Assembly (NCBI GenBank): GCA_035631035.1
Contig: DASQJL010000042.1
Coordinates: 1 to 64,000, forward strand
DNA: 64,000 nucleotides
Direction: 5' to 3'
Source of the DNA: Candidatus Binatia bacterium
GTDB lineage: Bacteria > Eisenbacteria > RBG-16-71-46 > SZUA-252
This document shows, piece after piece, positions 26,081 to 35,289 of this stretch. The notes under the pieces were generated by a model, which was given only the letters and a program-made list of their open reading frames with translations, did no database searches and had not been told where the DNA came from. The number at the start of each line of letters is the position of its first letter. The stretch's first letter is position 1. The translations under genes were made by a program, and so were the position numbers.

Positions 26081-27463
26081 ATGACTCCTCGTCCCCTCGA
26101 TCCGAGCCGGGTGCCTCCGCCCGTCCGCGACCTGATCCTCCGCCTCCAGGGGGAGGGGAATCGCGCGTGCCTGGTGGGGGGATGCGTGCGGGATCTCATC
26201 CGCGGAACCCCGGTGCTCGACTGGGACGTGGGGACCGGCGCCGTTCCCGAGCGCGTGCTGGCGCTCTTCCCCGAAGCGATCCCGACGGGGCTGAAGCACG
26301 GGACGGTCACCGTGCCGCTCCCGAGCGGTCCCTGCGAGGTGACCACCTTTCGCATCGAATCCGGCTATTCGGACGCGCGGAGGCCCGACCGGGTCACGTT
26401 CACCGGCGACGTGGAGCGGGATCTCGCGCGCCGCGATTTCACGGTGAACGCCATCGCGTGGGACCCGATCGCGCGGGCGGAGTGGGATCCGTTCGGCGGC
26501 CGCGACGATCTCGCGCGGCGGATCCTGCGCGCCGTGGGGGATCCCGCGACGCGCTTTCGCGAGGACGGGCTCCGGCCGGTGCGCGCCGCGCGCTTCGCGG
26601 CCACGCTCGAATTCGAGGTCGAGCCGGAGACCTTCGCCGCGCTCGCCGTGGCGCGGGACCAGGTCGCGCGCGTCGCGGCCGAGCGGATCCGCGAAGAGCT
26701 TCTGAAGATGCTGCAGGCGCGCGAGCCGTCGCGCGGCTTCGAGGTGCTGCGCCGCGCGGGCCTCCTCGAGATCGTCCTTCCCGAGCTGGCCGCCTGCGTG
26801 GCCGTGCCGCAGAACCGGTACCACGCCTACGACGTCTACTTCCACACGCTCTACTCGACCGACGCCGCGCCCCCGGCCAAGCCCGCGGTGCGCCTGGCGG
26901 CGCTCTTCCACGACGTGGGCAAGCCCGCCACGCGCGCCGAGAAGGAGAACGGCGACGCCACCTTCTACAACCACCAGTTCGAGAGCGCGCGGCTGACCGA
27001 GGCGGCGATGGCCCGGCTCCGCTTCTCCCGGGATCTCACCGACCGGGTGGTGCATCTCGTGAAGAACCACATGTTCGACTACCGGCCGGAGTGGACCGAC
27101 GCCACGGTGCGCCGCTTCGTCCGCACGGTCGGCATCGAGAACGTGGCCGACCTCTTCGACCTCCGGATCGCGGACAACCTGGGAAACGGGCTGAAGACCG
27201 GCTTCCCGCACTACCTGGGGGAGCTCACCGAGCGGATCGGGAGGGTGGTCGAGGCGCAGGAGGCCCTCTCGGTGCGGGATCTCAAGGTGGACGGCGCCGA
27301 CGTGATGCGCGAGCTCGGGCTTCCGCCCGGTCCCGAGGTGGGGCGCATCCTGGACCGGCTGCTCGAGGAGGTGACCGAAGACCCCTCCCTGAACGAGCGG
27401 AAGCGGCTCCTGCGCCGCCTGTCCCAGGGCATGGCGATTGACACGGCGGGCCCTCCCGCCTAG
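26081..27463 (+). CDS. cca: CCA-adding / poly(A)-polymerase-family nucleotidyltransferase with HD domain
   Basis: A 460-residue class II nucleotidyltransferase. Head: VGGCVRDLIRGT, then Asp residues in VLDWDVGTG, template-like RRDFTVNAIAWDP and REDGLRPVRAARFAA. C-terminal part: an HD domain, LAALFHDVGKPATR with VVHLVKNHMFDY. HD-containing members usually repair the CCA end of tRNA; poly(A) or A-only activity cannot be excluded from sequence. The ATG at 26081 begins the predicted protein only a few residues before homology. Confidence 0.85.
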   Translation: MTPRPLDPSRVPPPVRDLILRLQGEGNRACLVGGCVRDLIRGTPVLDWDVGTGAVPERVLALFPEAIPTGLKHGTVTVPLPSGPCEVTTFRIESGYSDARRPDRVTFTGDVERDLARRDFTVNAIAWDPIARAEWDPFGGRDDLARRILRAVGDPATRFREDGLRPVRAARFAATLEFEVEPETFAALAVARDQVARVAAERIREELLKMLQAREPSRGFEVLRRAGLLEIVLPELAACVAVPQNRYHAYDVYFHTLYSTDAAPPAKPAVRLAALFHDVGKPATRAEKENGDATFYNHQFESARLTEAAMARLRFSRDLTDRVVHLVKNHMFDYRPEWTDATVRRFVRTVGIENVADLFDLRIADNLGNGLKTGFPHYLGELTERIGRVVEAQEALSVRDLKVDGADVMRELGLPPGPEVGRILDRLLEEVTEDPSLNERKRLLRRLSQGMAIDTAGPPA

Positions 27464-27466
27464 ACT
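27438..27466 (+). promoter_or_regulatory. Strong sigma-70-type promoter for the prenyl synthase operon
   Basis: TTGACA (27438-27443), a 17-base spacer and TAGACT (27461-27466). It overlaps the last codons of cca and predicts a start near 27473, before the TTG at 27510. It rules out an upstream TTG start at 27438. Confidence 0.7.
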
Positions 27467-27509
27467 GGCGCGTCCGCAAGGAACGGGCCCCCATGAAACT
27501 AGGAGTGAA

Positions 27510-28529
27510 TTGACCCGAACGAGCCAGAGTCCCGCGCGGCCGAACCCCGAAGAACCCACGCTCGCCTCGATCCGAGAGCCGATCGCCGAGGCGTTCGAGC
27601 GCTTTCAGGAGCGGCTCGACGACGCCTTTCTCTGCGACGTCTCCCTGGTGGGCGCGGTCGGCGCGCACCTCCACCGTGCCTTCGGGAAGCGCTTCCGTCC
27701 CACGCTCCTCCTGCTCGCCACGCGCGGCTTCGGCGCGGTCAGCGACGAGTCGGTGCTGGGCGCGGTGGTCGTGGAGCTGATCCACACGGCCACCCTGATC
27801 CACGACGACAGCGTCGACAAGAGCCTGGTCCGCCGCGGCCTGCCCACGGTGAACAGCGCCTGGAACAACGACGTCGCGATCCTCATGGGCGACTATCTCT
27901 ATTCCAAGGCGTTCTCCATCCTGGTCAAGAACCGCATGTACGAGGCGATGGATCTCCTGGCCGAGGCGACGCATCGGATGAGCCAGGGCGAGTTGCGGCA
28001 GATCGAGCAGAAGAACCGTCTCGACCTGACCGAGGCGGAGTACATGCGCGTCATCGAAGAGAAGACCGCCTGCCTCATCTCGGCCGGCTGCGAGTTCGGA
28101 GCCTTCTCGGGCGGCGCTGACCCCGAGGCGCGCCAGGCGATGTTCCGCTACGGCCGCGCCGTCGGCCTCGCGTTCCAGATCACTGACGACATCTTCGACT
28201 ACCTGGGCTCCGAGAACGTGATGGGGAAGGCGATGGGGAGCGACCTCGAGGGGGGGAAGATCACGCTGCCGCTCATCACCGCGCTCCGGAACGCTTCCGA
28301 TCCGGCGCGGCGCGAGATGCGCGCGATGATCCAGAACCGCGAGTTCCGGAACGGCCACTGGGGCGACGTGGTCCGCTTCGTCACCGAGAACGGAGGCGTC
28401 GAAGTCAGCGAGGAGCGCTCCTCCGCGCTGGCGCGCGAGGCCGAAGCCGAGCTGGACCATGTGAAGGACGACGTCGCCCGCACGGCGCTGACCGACGCGG
28501 TCCGCTACGCCGTGACGCGCCGCCGGTGA
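27510..28529 (+). CDS. Long-chain polyprenyl diphosphate synthase
   Basis: A 339-residue all-helical trans-prenyltransferase starting at TTG 27510, behind AGGAG. Both Asp-rich motifs are present: LIHDDSVDKS (first DDxxD type) and FQITDDIFDYLG (second), plus GKRFRPTLL. It would build an all-trans prenyl diphosphate from IPP, likely for the quinone side chain (IspB type); chain length is not readable. The stop overlaps the rsfS start by GTGA, beginning an operon with rsfS, argS and a PfkB kinase. Confidence 0.9.
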   Translation: MTRTSQSPARPNPEEPTLASIREPIAEAFERFQERLDDAFLCDVSLVGAVGAHLHRAFGKRFRPTLLLLATRGFGAVSDESVLGAVVVELIHTATLIHDDSVDKSLVRRGLPTVNSAWNNDVAILMGDYLYSKAFSILVKNRMYEAMDLLAEATHRMSQGELRQIEQKNRLDLTEAEYMRVIEEKTACLISAGCEFGAFSGGADPEARQAMFRYGRAVGLAFQITDDIFDYLGSENVMGKAMGSDLEGGKITLPLITALRNASDPARREMRAMIQNREFRNGHWGDVVRFVTENGGVEVSEERSSALAREAEAELDHVKDDVARTALTDAVRYAVTRRR

Positions 28530-28918
28530 AGCAGCCCGAGCCCGAGCCTGCGCCGCGCGACGCGCAGCGGCACTCCGATTCCCAGGCCCTCGCGCGCACG
28601 GCCGCCCGACTCACGCTGACCAAGCGCGCCGAGGACGTGATGATCCTCGACCTGCGCGAGCTGGACGGCGTCTGCGACTTCTTCGTGCTGGCGACGGGAA
28701 GCTCCGAAGTCCAGGTGCGCGCCATCGCCGACGCGGTGGACGACGGGCTCCGCGCCGACGGGATGAAGCCCTGGCACGTCGAGGGCTACGAGGCGCGCCG
28801 CTGGATCCTCCTCGACTACGTGGACGTCGTCGTGCACGTCTTCCATGCCAAGGCCCGCGAATACTATCTCCTCGACAAGCTCTGGGGTGACGCCCGACGT
28901 GAACTCGTGGCCGATTGA
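28526..28918 (+). CDS. rsfS: Ribosomal silencing factor RsfS
   Basis: A 130-residue RsfS/Iojap protein. Conserved segments seen: DVMILDLRELDGVCDFFVLA, GSSEVQVRAIADAV and WILLDYVDVVVHVF. RsfS binds ribosomal protein L14 and blocks subunit joining under starvation. The start is GTG 28526 in GTGA. A short, charged N-terminal lead (residues 1-25) precedes homology. The 3' end overlaps the argS start region. Confidence 0.92.
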   Translation: MKQPEPEPAPRDAQRHSDSQALARTAARLTLTKRAEDVMILDLRELDGVCDFFVLATGSSEVQVRAIADAVDDGLRADGMKPWHVEGYEARRWILLDYVDVVVHVFHAKAREYYLLDKLWGDARRELVAD

Positions 28919-30569
28919 AGCCTACCTGACCGAGCGCCTCGCGGCCGCGGTCGGGAAGGCGGGGTTCACGCTGCCCGAGGGGACCGCGGTCGAGGTCGAG
29001 GTGCCGCGCGAGGGGAGCCACGGCGACTGGGCGTCGGCGGTGGCGCTCTCCCTGGCCAAGGCCTCCCGGCGTCCGCCGCGCGAGGTGGCGAACGCGATCG
29101 TGGCCGCGCTGGACGTCGAGGGGGGCGTGCTCGACAAGGTCGAGCTCGCCGGGCCCGGCTTCATCAATTTCCGCCTCGCCGCTCCGTGGCTCCAGGACGC
29201 GGTGCGCCGGATCCTCGGCGACCCCGCCGGCTACGGCGCCTCGGAGTCGGGGCGCGGAGAGCGGATCCTCGTCGAATACGTCAGCGCCAATCCCACCGGC
29301 CCGCTCAACATCGTGAGCGCGCGCGCCGCCTCCTTCGGCGACTCCCTGATCCGCATCCTGAACGCGGCGGGCTACCGCGCCGACGGGGAGTTCTACGTGA
29401 ACGACTCGGGGCTCCAGGCCGAGCTCTTCGGGGCCTCGGTGCGCACGCGCTACTGCGAGGCGCGGGGGCTGCCCGCGCCGGAGATCCCGGAGGAGGGCTA
29501 CGCGGGCGGCTACGTCGCCGAGGTGGCCGCGCGGCTGGAGGAGGCCCCGGCGTCGGAATGGCTGAAGCTTCCGGAGCGGGAGCAGCGCGCCGCCTTCGGC
29601 GCCGCCGCGATCGATCTCATGGTCGCGCGGCAGAGGGCGCAGCTCGAGCAGTTCGGCGTGCGGATGGAGCGGTGGTTCCGGGAATCGGAGCTCCACCGGG
29701 AGGGGCGCGTCCTGGCCGAGCTGGAGCGGCTCCGCGCGAGCGGGCACGTCTACGAGAAGGACGGCGCCGTCTGGTTCCGGTCCACTTCGTTCGGCGATCA
29801 GGAGGACCGGGTGATCGTCCGCTCGAACGGCATCCCGACCTATTTCCTCCCGGACATCGCCTACCACGACGACAAGCTCTCGCGGGGCTATTCGCGCGCC
29901 ATCGATTTGTGGGGGCCCGACCACCACGGCCACATCCAGCGGATGAAGGCGGCGCTCCAGTCGCTGGGGTACGGCCCCGAGCGCTTCGACGTGATCACGC
30001 TCCAGTGGGTGAAGCTGATGCGCGGCGGCGAGGTCGTGAAGATGTCCAAGCGCGCCGGCGAGTTCGTCACCATGGAGGAGCTGGTCGAGGAGGTCGGCGT
30101 GGACGCCGCGCGCTTCTTCTTCCTCATGCGGCGGGCCGAGAGCCCGATGGATTTCGACCTGGAGCTGGCGGTCAAGCGGAGCGAGGAGAATCCGGTCTAC
30201 TACGTCCAGTACGCGCACGCCCGGATCTTCCACGTGCTCGAGTACGCCCAGCACCAGGGCGTGCCCGAGCCCGACGTCGCCCAGGCCCGCCTCGAGCTCC
30301 TGTGCGAGCCCGAGACCGAGGCGCTCCTCCGCGCGCTCGCCTCTTTTCCCTCGCTGCTGGCCGCCGCGGCCCGGACCCGGGAGCCTCACCGGGTTCCGCA
30401 GTACCTGAAGGAGCTGGCGGCGAAATTCCATGCGTTCTACCACTTCCATCGCGTGGTCGGGACCGATCCCGACACGACCGCGGCGCGCCTGCTCCTCACC
30501 CGGGCGACGGGCGCCGTGCTGAAGCGCGGGCTCTCCCTGATGGGCGTGAGCGCGCCGGAGGCGATGTAG
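28899..30569 (+). CDS. argS: Arginyl-tRNA synthetase with atypical HIGH region
   Basis: A 556-residue class I synthetase. The start was taken at GTG 28899, with GGGGTG nine bases upstream; GTG 28887 is an alternative. Seen: an N-terminal Add1-like domain (1-about 105), the active-site region SANPTGPLNIVSARA where the usual HIGH tetrad reads Asn-Ile-Val-Ser, the Arg-specific FYVNDSGLQ, KMSKR in VVKMSKRAGEF, and the anticodon-binding helical end. Length is normal for ArgS. It overlaps rsfS by 20 bases and the PfkB kinase start by 1 base. The HIGH divergence is discussed in the findings. Confidence 0.9.
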   Translation: MNSWPIEAYLTERLAAAVGKAGFTLPEGTAVEVEVPREGSHGDWASAVALSLAKASRRPPREVANAIVAALDVEGGVLDKVELAGPGFINFRLAAPWLQDAVRRILGDPAGYGASESGRGERILVEYVSANPTGPLNIVSARAASFGDSLIRILNAAGYRADGEFYVNDSGLQAELFGASVRTRYCEARGLPAPEIPEEGYAGGYVAEVAARLEEAPASEWLKLPEREQRAAFGAAAIDLMVARQRAQLEQFGVRMERWFRESELHREGRVLAELERLRASGHVYEKDGAVWFRSTSFGDQEDRVIVRSNGIPTYFLPDIAYHDDKLSRGYSRAIDLWGPDHHGHIQRMKAALQSLGYGPERFDVITLQWVKLMRGGEVVKMSKRAGEFVTMEELVEEVGVDAARFFFLMRRAESPMDFDLELAVKRSEENPVYYVQYAHARIFHVLEYAQHQGVPEPDVAQARLELLCEPETEALLRALASFPSLLAAAARTREPHRVPQYLKELAAKFHAFYHFHRVVGTDPDTTAARLLLTRATGAVLKRGLSLMGVSAPEAM

Positions 30570-31498
30570 TGGGCATCGCGGTCGTCGGCTCGCTGGGTCT
30601 CGACACGATCCAGACACCCAAGGGCAGGGTGGAGGAGGTGCTCGGCGGCTCGGCCGCCTACTTCGCGCTGGCGGCCCGGCATTTCGCGCCGGTGCACCTC
30701 GTGGCCGTCGTGGGCTCCGACTTCCCGGCCGAGGCCCGCGCGGCGCTCACCCTGCCGGACCTGGACCTCTCCGGCCTCGAGATCGCCCCCGGGCGCACCT
30801 TCCGGTGGGAAGGGGTCTACAGCGAGGACATGAACACGCGGCGCACGGTGCGCACCGAGCTCAACGTCTTCGAGCACTTCCGGCCCGAGCTGCCCGCCGC
30901 CGTGCGGCAGCTGCGCGACGTCTTCCTCGCCAACATCGATCCGGTCCTCCAGCGCGACGTCCTGGCGCAGTTCACGAGCCCGCGCCTCGTCCTGGCCGAC
31001 ACCATGAACTACTGGATCGCGAACAAGCGCGACGAGCTCCTCGAGACGCTGAAGCGCGTCCGCATCCTCCTGATCAACGAGGAGGAGGCGCGCGAGCTCA
31101 CGGGCGAGTCGCTCACCCACAAGGCCGCGCGCGCGATCCTCGCGCTCGGGCCCGAGACGGTGGTGGTCAAGATGGGGGAGCACGGCGCCTTTCTCCAGAG
31201 CCGGGGGGAGTACTTCGCCTGTCCGGCGTTTCCCCTGGAGACGGTGGTGGACCCGACCGGCGCGGGGGACACGTTCGCCGGCGGCTTCATGGGCGCGCTC
31301 ACGCGGATGGGACGGCTCACCGAGGCCAATCTCCGACGCGCCGTGGTCTACGGCTGCGTGCTCGCGTCGTACGCCGTCGAGGAGTTCAGCGTCGGCGCGC
31401 TCCTGCGCGTGGAGCGCGGCGAAGTGCTGCGCCGCGCCGAGGCGATCACGGCGATGACACGCGTCAGCCTGGACAACACGGCGCGCGTCCTGCGGTGA
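30569..31498 (+). CDS. PfkB-family carbohydrate kinase
   Basis: A 309-residue ribokinase-like kinase starting at GTG 30569, one base overlapping the argS stop. Signatures: GGSAAYFALAARHF near the N-terminus, and DPTGAGDTFAGGF with the catalytic Asp of the second PfkB motif. The family phosphorylates sugars or nucleosides with ATP; the substrate cannot be told. It ends the operon that begins at the prenyl synthase gene. The following 220 bases are non-coding apart from a sigma-54 promoter. Confidence 0.88.
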   Translation: MGIAVVGSLGLDTIQTPKGRVEEVLGGSAAYFALAARHFAPVHLVAVVGSDFPAEARAALTLPDLDLSGLEIAPGRTFRWEGVYSEDMNTRRTVRTELNVFEHFRPELPAAVRQLRDVFLANIDPVLQRDVLAQFTSPRLVLADTMNYWIANKRDELLETLKRVRILLINEEEARELTGESLTHKAARAILALGPETVVVKMGEHGAFLQSRGEYFACPAFPLETVVDPTGAGDTFAGGFMGALTRMGRLTEANLRRAVVYGCVLASYAVEEFSVGALLRVERGEVLRRAEAITAMTRVSLDNTARVLR

Positions 31499-31653
31499 CC
31501 TCCGGGCCGCGCGCGACCCGGCCCGAAGCGCCGGAGAACGCCCGCTCCGACGCCGACGGCGCCTCGACGCCGCCCGCGCGCGTCGCGCTCCGCGCTCCCT
31601 GCTTCCGCTCCCGCGCCCGACACGCGTTAGCTCTTTATACGGACGGTGCGCGC

Positions 31654-31669
31654 TGGCACACTCGTTGCG
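31654..31669 (+). promoter_or_regulatory. rpoN-dependent: Sigma-54 (-24/-12) promoter of the HD-GYP gene
   Basis: TGGCAC (31654-31659), five bases, then TTGCG (31665-31669). The invariant GG and GC dinucleotides have proper spacing. The start would be near 31681, about 40 bases ahead of ATG 31719. The rest of the intergenic region (31499-31653) shows no gene. Confidence 0.65.
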
Positions 31670-31718
31670 GTTCGCCAATCCCTTGCACCGCCGAAACCAA
31701 CGAACGCGAGGACCACCG

Positions 31719-33080
31719 ATGCACGTGATCACGTCGCTTCCGTCCTCCACGGCATTCGCTCGCTCGCGCTCCATCGCCGCGCGCGTCGCCTGGTTCGTCG
31801 TCCCGTCGTTCCTGGCCGCGCTCCCGGTGCTGCTCGCGCTCTTCGGCGGCCCCGAGGTGAAGCAGACGCGGCCCGACCTGCTGGGCGTCGTGGTCTGGTT
31901 CGTGCTCCTCGTCGTGGCCGAGTCGCACCCCGTCCCGCTGCCGCGCGGCGGCACCATCACGATCGCCTCGGTGCTCGACGTGGGCGCCATCCTGCTGTTC
32001 GGTCCGTGGGTGGCGGGCGCGCTCGATCTCCTCACCGCCATCCCGGCGCAGCTCTTCCTCCTGCGCGAGCGGCCCGCGGCCGCCATGCTCAACGGAGGCA
32101 TCTACGCCTCGACCACCATTCTGGCCGGATCGGCGTATCTCGCGGCGGGCGGCGCCCTGGGCGCGCCGCGGCTCCACGATTTCCTCCCGATCCTGATCGC
32201 GGGAGCCCTCTACTACGCGGTCAACACGGGGTGGGTGAGCCTCCTCGTCGGCGCGAACACGCAGGAGTCGCCCCGGACCATCTGGCGGCAGCAGTTCCGG
32301 GACGGGCTCCTCCAGCACGCGCTGGCGATCGGGTTCGGGCTCCTCTTCGCGCAGGTGCGGGTCGTGGCCGGCATCCCGGGCGTGCTCCTCCTCACGGTCC
32401 CGCTCTTCCTGGCCCGCTACGCGCTCCGGCTCTACGCCGACCTGCGCGAGGACCTGGTCGGATTCGTGCGGGCGCTCTCCACGGCGCTGGATGCGGTCGA
32501 CCCCTACACGCACCGCCACTCGGTGCGGGTCGCGGGCTATTCGGTGCGCGTGGCGCGCCACCTCGCGCTTCCCGAATCGGAAGTCGAGATGATCCACTAC
32601 GCGGCGCTGGTGCACGACATCGGGAAGATCGCGCAGCGCCCCGACGTCATCCGCAAGCCGACCCCGCTCACCGAGGAGGAGCGGCTGCTCATGATGCGCC
32701 ACCCCGAGGCGGGGGCGAAGATCGTGGAGCAGATCCGCGCGCTCCGCTCCGCGGCCGAGATGGTGCGCACGCATCACTGGCGGCCCGACGGGCAGGGGTA
32801 TCCGTCGGGGCTCACCGAGGCGGAAGTGCCGCTGGGGGCCCGCATCATTCACGTGTGCGACGCGTTCGACGCGATGACCTCGGACCGCTCCTACCGCCGC
32901 GGCCTTCCGGTCGCGTGCGCGCTGGCCGAGCTCTCGGCCAAGGCGGGGACCGAATTCGACGAGGAGATCGTGGCCGCGCTCGTGCAGCTCCACGAGGGGG
33001 GCGCGCTCGAGGGGGTGCGCGAGGCGGGGGAGCACGCCGACGAGATCTTCCTTCCCGAAGCCGAGCCCGAGCCTCGATGA
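31719..33080 (+). CDS. Membrane-anchored HD-GYP-type phosphodiesterase-like protein
   Basis: A 453-residue protein starting at ATG 31719, with GAGG upstream. The N-terminal half (about 20-240) has seven or so membrane segments; the C-terminal half is an HD-GYP-like domain with His-Asp at 299-300 and Gly-Lys 302-303 (LVHDIGKIAQ) and HHWRPDGQGYP at about 352-362, close to the HHExxDGxGYP signature. Such proteins degrade cyclic di-GMP or related messengers. The control of the gene by sigma-54, and the shared membrane module with the kinase at 24188, hint at a motility or surface signalling role. It overlaps purM by ATGA. Confidence 0.85.
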   Translation: MHVITSLPSSTAFARSRSIAARVAWFVVPSFLAALPVLLALFGGPEVKQTRPDLLGVVVWFVLLVVAESHPVPLPRGGTITIASVLDVGAILLFGPWVAGALDLLTAIPAQLFLLRERPAAAMLNGGIYASTTILAGSAYLAAGGALGAPRLHDFLPILIAGALYYAVNTGWVSLLVGANTQESPRTIWRQQFRDGLLQHALAIGFGLLFAQVRVVAGIPGVLLLTVPLFLARYALRLYADLREDLVGFVRALSTALDAVDPYTHRHSVRVAGYSVRVARHLALPESEVEMIHYAALVHDIGKIAQRPDVIRKPTPLTEEERLLMMRHPEAGAKIVEQIRALRSAAEMVRTHHWRPDGQGYPSGLTEAEVPLGARIIHVCDAFDAMTSDRSYRRGLPVACALAELSAKAGTEFDEEIVAALVQLHEGGALEGVREAGEHADEIFLPEAEPEPR

Positions 33081-34099
33081 GCCGCTACGAGGACGCCGGC
33101 GTCAACATCCGGAAGGGAGAGGAAGCGGTCGCGCGCATCCGGGACCTCTGCCGCTCCACCTTCGGTCCCGGGGTTCTGGGCGACGTGGGGCTCTTCGCGG
33201 GCGCGTACCGGGTTCCGGGGATGCCCGGACAGGTGCTGCTCTCCAGCATCGACGGGGTCGGCACCAAGCTCAAGGTCGCGATCCTCTGCGACCGCCACGA
33301 CACGGTCGGGTACGACCTCGTCTGCCACTCCGCAAACGACATCCTCGTGCACGGCGCCACGCCGCTCTTCTTCCTCGACTACATCGCCATGGGGGCTCTC
33401 GATCCGGTCCGTGTCGAGCGCCTCGTCCAGGGCCTCGCGCGCGGATGCCGCGAGGTCGGCTGCGCCCTGATCGGCGGGGAGACGGCTGAGATGCCGGGGC
33501 TCTACGCGGCGGGCGACTACGACCTCGCGGGGGCGATCGTCGGCATCGCCGCCGAGCGCGACCTGGTTCGCGGCGAGGGGATCGCGCCGGGGGACGTCGT
33601 GCTCGGCCTGCCGAGCGCGGGCCTCCATACGAACGGCTACTCGCTCGCGCGGAAGATCCTCTTCGAGACGCTGCACCTCCGCGCGGGAGACCGCTTTCCG
33701 GGCGCCGAGGAGTCGGTGGGAGAGCTGCTGCTCGCGCCGCACCTCTACTACGGCACCGACGTGAGGATCGCGCGCGCCGCGGGGACGGTGCGCGGGATGG
33801 CGCACGTCACCGGCGGCGGCATTCCGGGAAACCTGGTCCGCATCCTCCCCGAGGGGGCCCGCGCGGAGATCAAGCTCGGATCGTGGACCGTGCCGCACGT
33901 CTTCCGCGCGCTCGTCGAAGCGGGAGGGGTCCCCGATGCCGAAGCGTACGAAGTGTGGAACATGGGGCTGGGGCTGCTGCTCGTGGTCCCGGAGGCCGAT
34001 GCGAACGCGATCGAGCGGGCGCTCGCGCGCGAGCACCGCGCCTGCCGGCGTGTCGGCTCCATCGCCGCCGGCCCGCGCGAGGTGCGCCTGATTTCGTAG
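33077..34099 (+). CDS. purM: Phosphoribosylformylglycinamidine cyclo-ligase
   Basis: A 340-residue PurM (AIR synthetase). Typical segments: [49 protein letters not shown] and [10 protein letters not shown]. It catalyses the fifth step of de novo purine synthesis in the cytoplasm: FGAM to AIR with ATP. It sits apart from the other pur genes (40720-47287), coupled behind the HD-GYP gene, so it may be transcribed from the sigma-54 promoter at 31654 unless another start lies within that gene. Confidence 0.96.
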   Translation: MSRYEDAGVNIRKGEEAVARIRDLCRSTFGPGVLGDVGLFAGAYRVPGMPGQVLLSSIDGVGTKLKVAILCDRHDTVGYDLVCHSANDILVHGATPLFFLDYIAMGALDPVRVERLVQGLARGCREVGCALIGGETAEMPGLYAAGDYDLAGAIVGIAAERDLVRGEGIAPGDVVLGLPSAGLHTNGYSLARKILFETLHLRAGDRFPGAEESVGELLLAPHLYYGTDVRIARAAGTVRGMAHVTGGGIPGNLVRILPEGARAEIKLGSWTVPHVFRALVEAGGVPDAEAYEVWNMGLGLLLVVPEADANAIERALAREHRACRRVGSIAAGPREVRLIS

Positions 34100-34137
34100 G
34101 CTTCGGATCCGAGAGGGAGCGGGTGGAGGGGAGCGTG

Positions 34138-35184
34138 GTGGAACCTATCCAAGTCGAGGCGGACCGGCCCCTGCCGCTTCCCGCGCTCGCGCCCGGCGGA
34201 CCCGGGCCCTACGCCGCCGCCCTCGGGATCGTCGGCTCGAGCGCGGCGCTCCGCGCCCTCTGCGAGCGGATCGCCGCGCACGCGCGGAGCAGCGCGACCG
34301 TGCTCATCCGCGGCGAGACCGGCTCGGGCAAGGAGCTCGTGGCCCGCGCCCTCCACCGCTTGAGCCCGCGCGCCGGACGCGCCTTCCTGCCGCACAACTT
34401 CGCCTCCATTCCCGACTCGCTCGTGGAGAGCGAGCTCTTCGGGCACGCGCGCGGAGCGTTCACCGGGGCGCACGCCGACCGGCCGGGGCTGTTCGAGCTG
34501 GCGGACGGCGGCACCCTTTTCCTCGACGAGATCGGCGACGCGAGCCCATCGGTCCAGAGCCGGCTGCTCCGCGTCCTCCAGGAAGGGGAAGTGCGGCGGG
34601 TGGGGGACGGGAGGTCGCGCCGCGTGGACGTGCGGATCGTCGCCGCCACGCACCGCGATCTCGCGGCCGAAGCGCGCGCCGGCCGCTTCCGCGCCGATCT
34701 CTACTACCGGCTGCACGTCCTGGCGCTGGACGTGCCGCCGCTTCGCGATCGCCGCTCGGACGTGCCGGCCCTGGCGGCGCACATCTTGGAGTCCCTCGCG
34801 CGCCGCGACGCGCTCGCCGTCCGCGGCGTCCATCCGGCCGCGCTCGAGCTCCTGCTCGCCCACGACTGGCCGGGAAACGTGCGCGAGCTGGAGGCGGTGC
34901 TGACCCGCGCCGCCCACGGCGCCGGCTCCGGCGGCGTGATCGGGCCCGAGGCGCTCGGTCCCGAGATCGGCCAGCGCCCCCTCCTGGTGCGCGAGCGGCA
35001 CGCCACGCTGCGCGGCCGCACGCTCGCGTACGAAGCGGAGCTGATCCGCACCGCGCTCGACGCGCATCGCGGGAACCGCTCGCGGGCCGCGCGCTCGCTC
35101 GGTCTCACGCGGCAGGGACTGTGGAAGAAGATGCGCCGGCTCGGGGTGCGCGCGAACGGAGATCCGATCGAAGCGGCCGATTGA
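34138..35184 (+). CDS. Sigma-54 activator lacking a receiver domain
   Basis: A 348-residue bacterial enhancer-binding protein. Start GTG 34138 was chosen for GGAGGGG six bases upstream; GTG 34123 and 34135 are alternatives. AAA+ core: Walker A GETGSGKE (59-66), the sigma-54-contacting loop GAFTGA (106-111), Walker B LFLDEIGD (127-134), and [14 protein letters not shown]-terminus: a Fis-like helix-turn-helix, [20 protein letters not shown]. Only about 30 residues precede the AAA+ domain, so no receiver, PAS or GAF domain is present. It could be constitutively active or controlled by a partner protein, and is a candidate for acting on the three sigma-54 promoters of this window. Confidence 0.92.
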   Translation: MEPIQVEADRPLPLPALAPGGPGPYAAALGIVGSSAALRALCERIAAHARSSATVLIRGETGSGKELVARALHRLSPRAGRAFLPHNFASIPDSLVESELFGHARGAFTGAHADRPGLFELADGGTLFLDEIGDASPSVQSRLLRVLQEGEVRRVGDGRSRRVDVRIVAATHRDLAAEARAGRFRADLYYRLHVLALDVPPLRDRRSDVPALAAHILESLARRDALAVRGVHPAALELLLAHDWPGNVRELEAVLTRAAHGAGSGGVIGPEALGPEIGQRPLLVRERHATLRGRTLAYEAELIRTALDAHRGNRSRAARSLGLTRQGLWKKMRRLGVRANGDPIEAAD

Positions 35185-35186
35185 CC

Positions 35187-35214
35187 TTGATTTCGCCGGT
35201 CGCATTTCTATACT
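35187..35214 (+). promoter_or_regulatory. Candidate sigma-70-type promoter for the oxidoreductase gene
   Basis: TTGATT (35187-35192), a 16-base spacer and TATACT (35209-35214), 3 bases after the activator stop. It fits the TTG start at 35290 with a leader of about 70 bases. Confidence 0.5.
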
Positions 35215-35289
35215 CGCGCGACATCGTCGTTTCCCTTTCGTCCGCCGCCAGCTCGCACCGCGCGGCGGGCGCTCCTCGGGAGGAAACCC

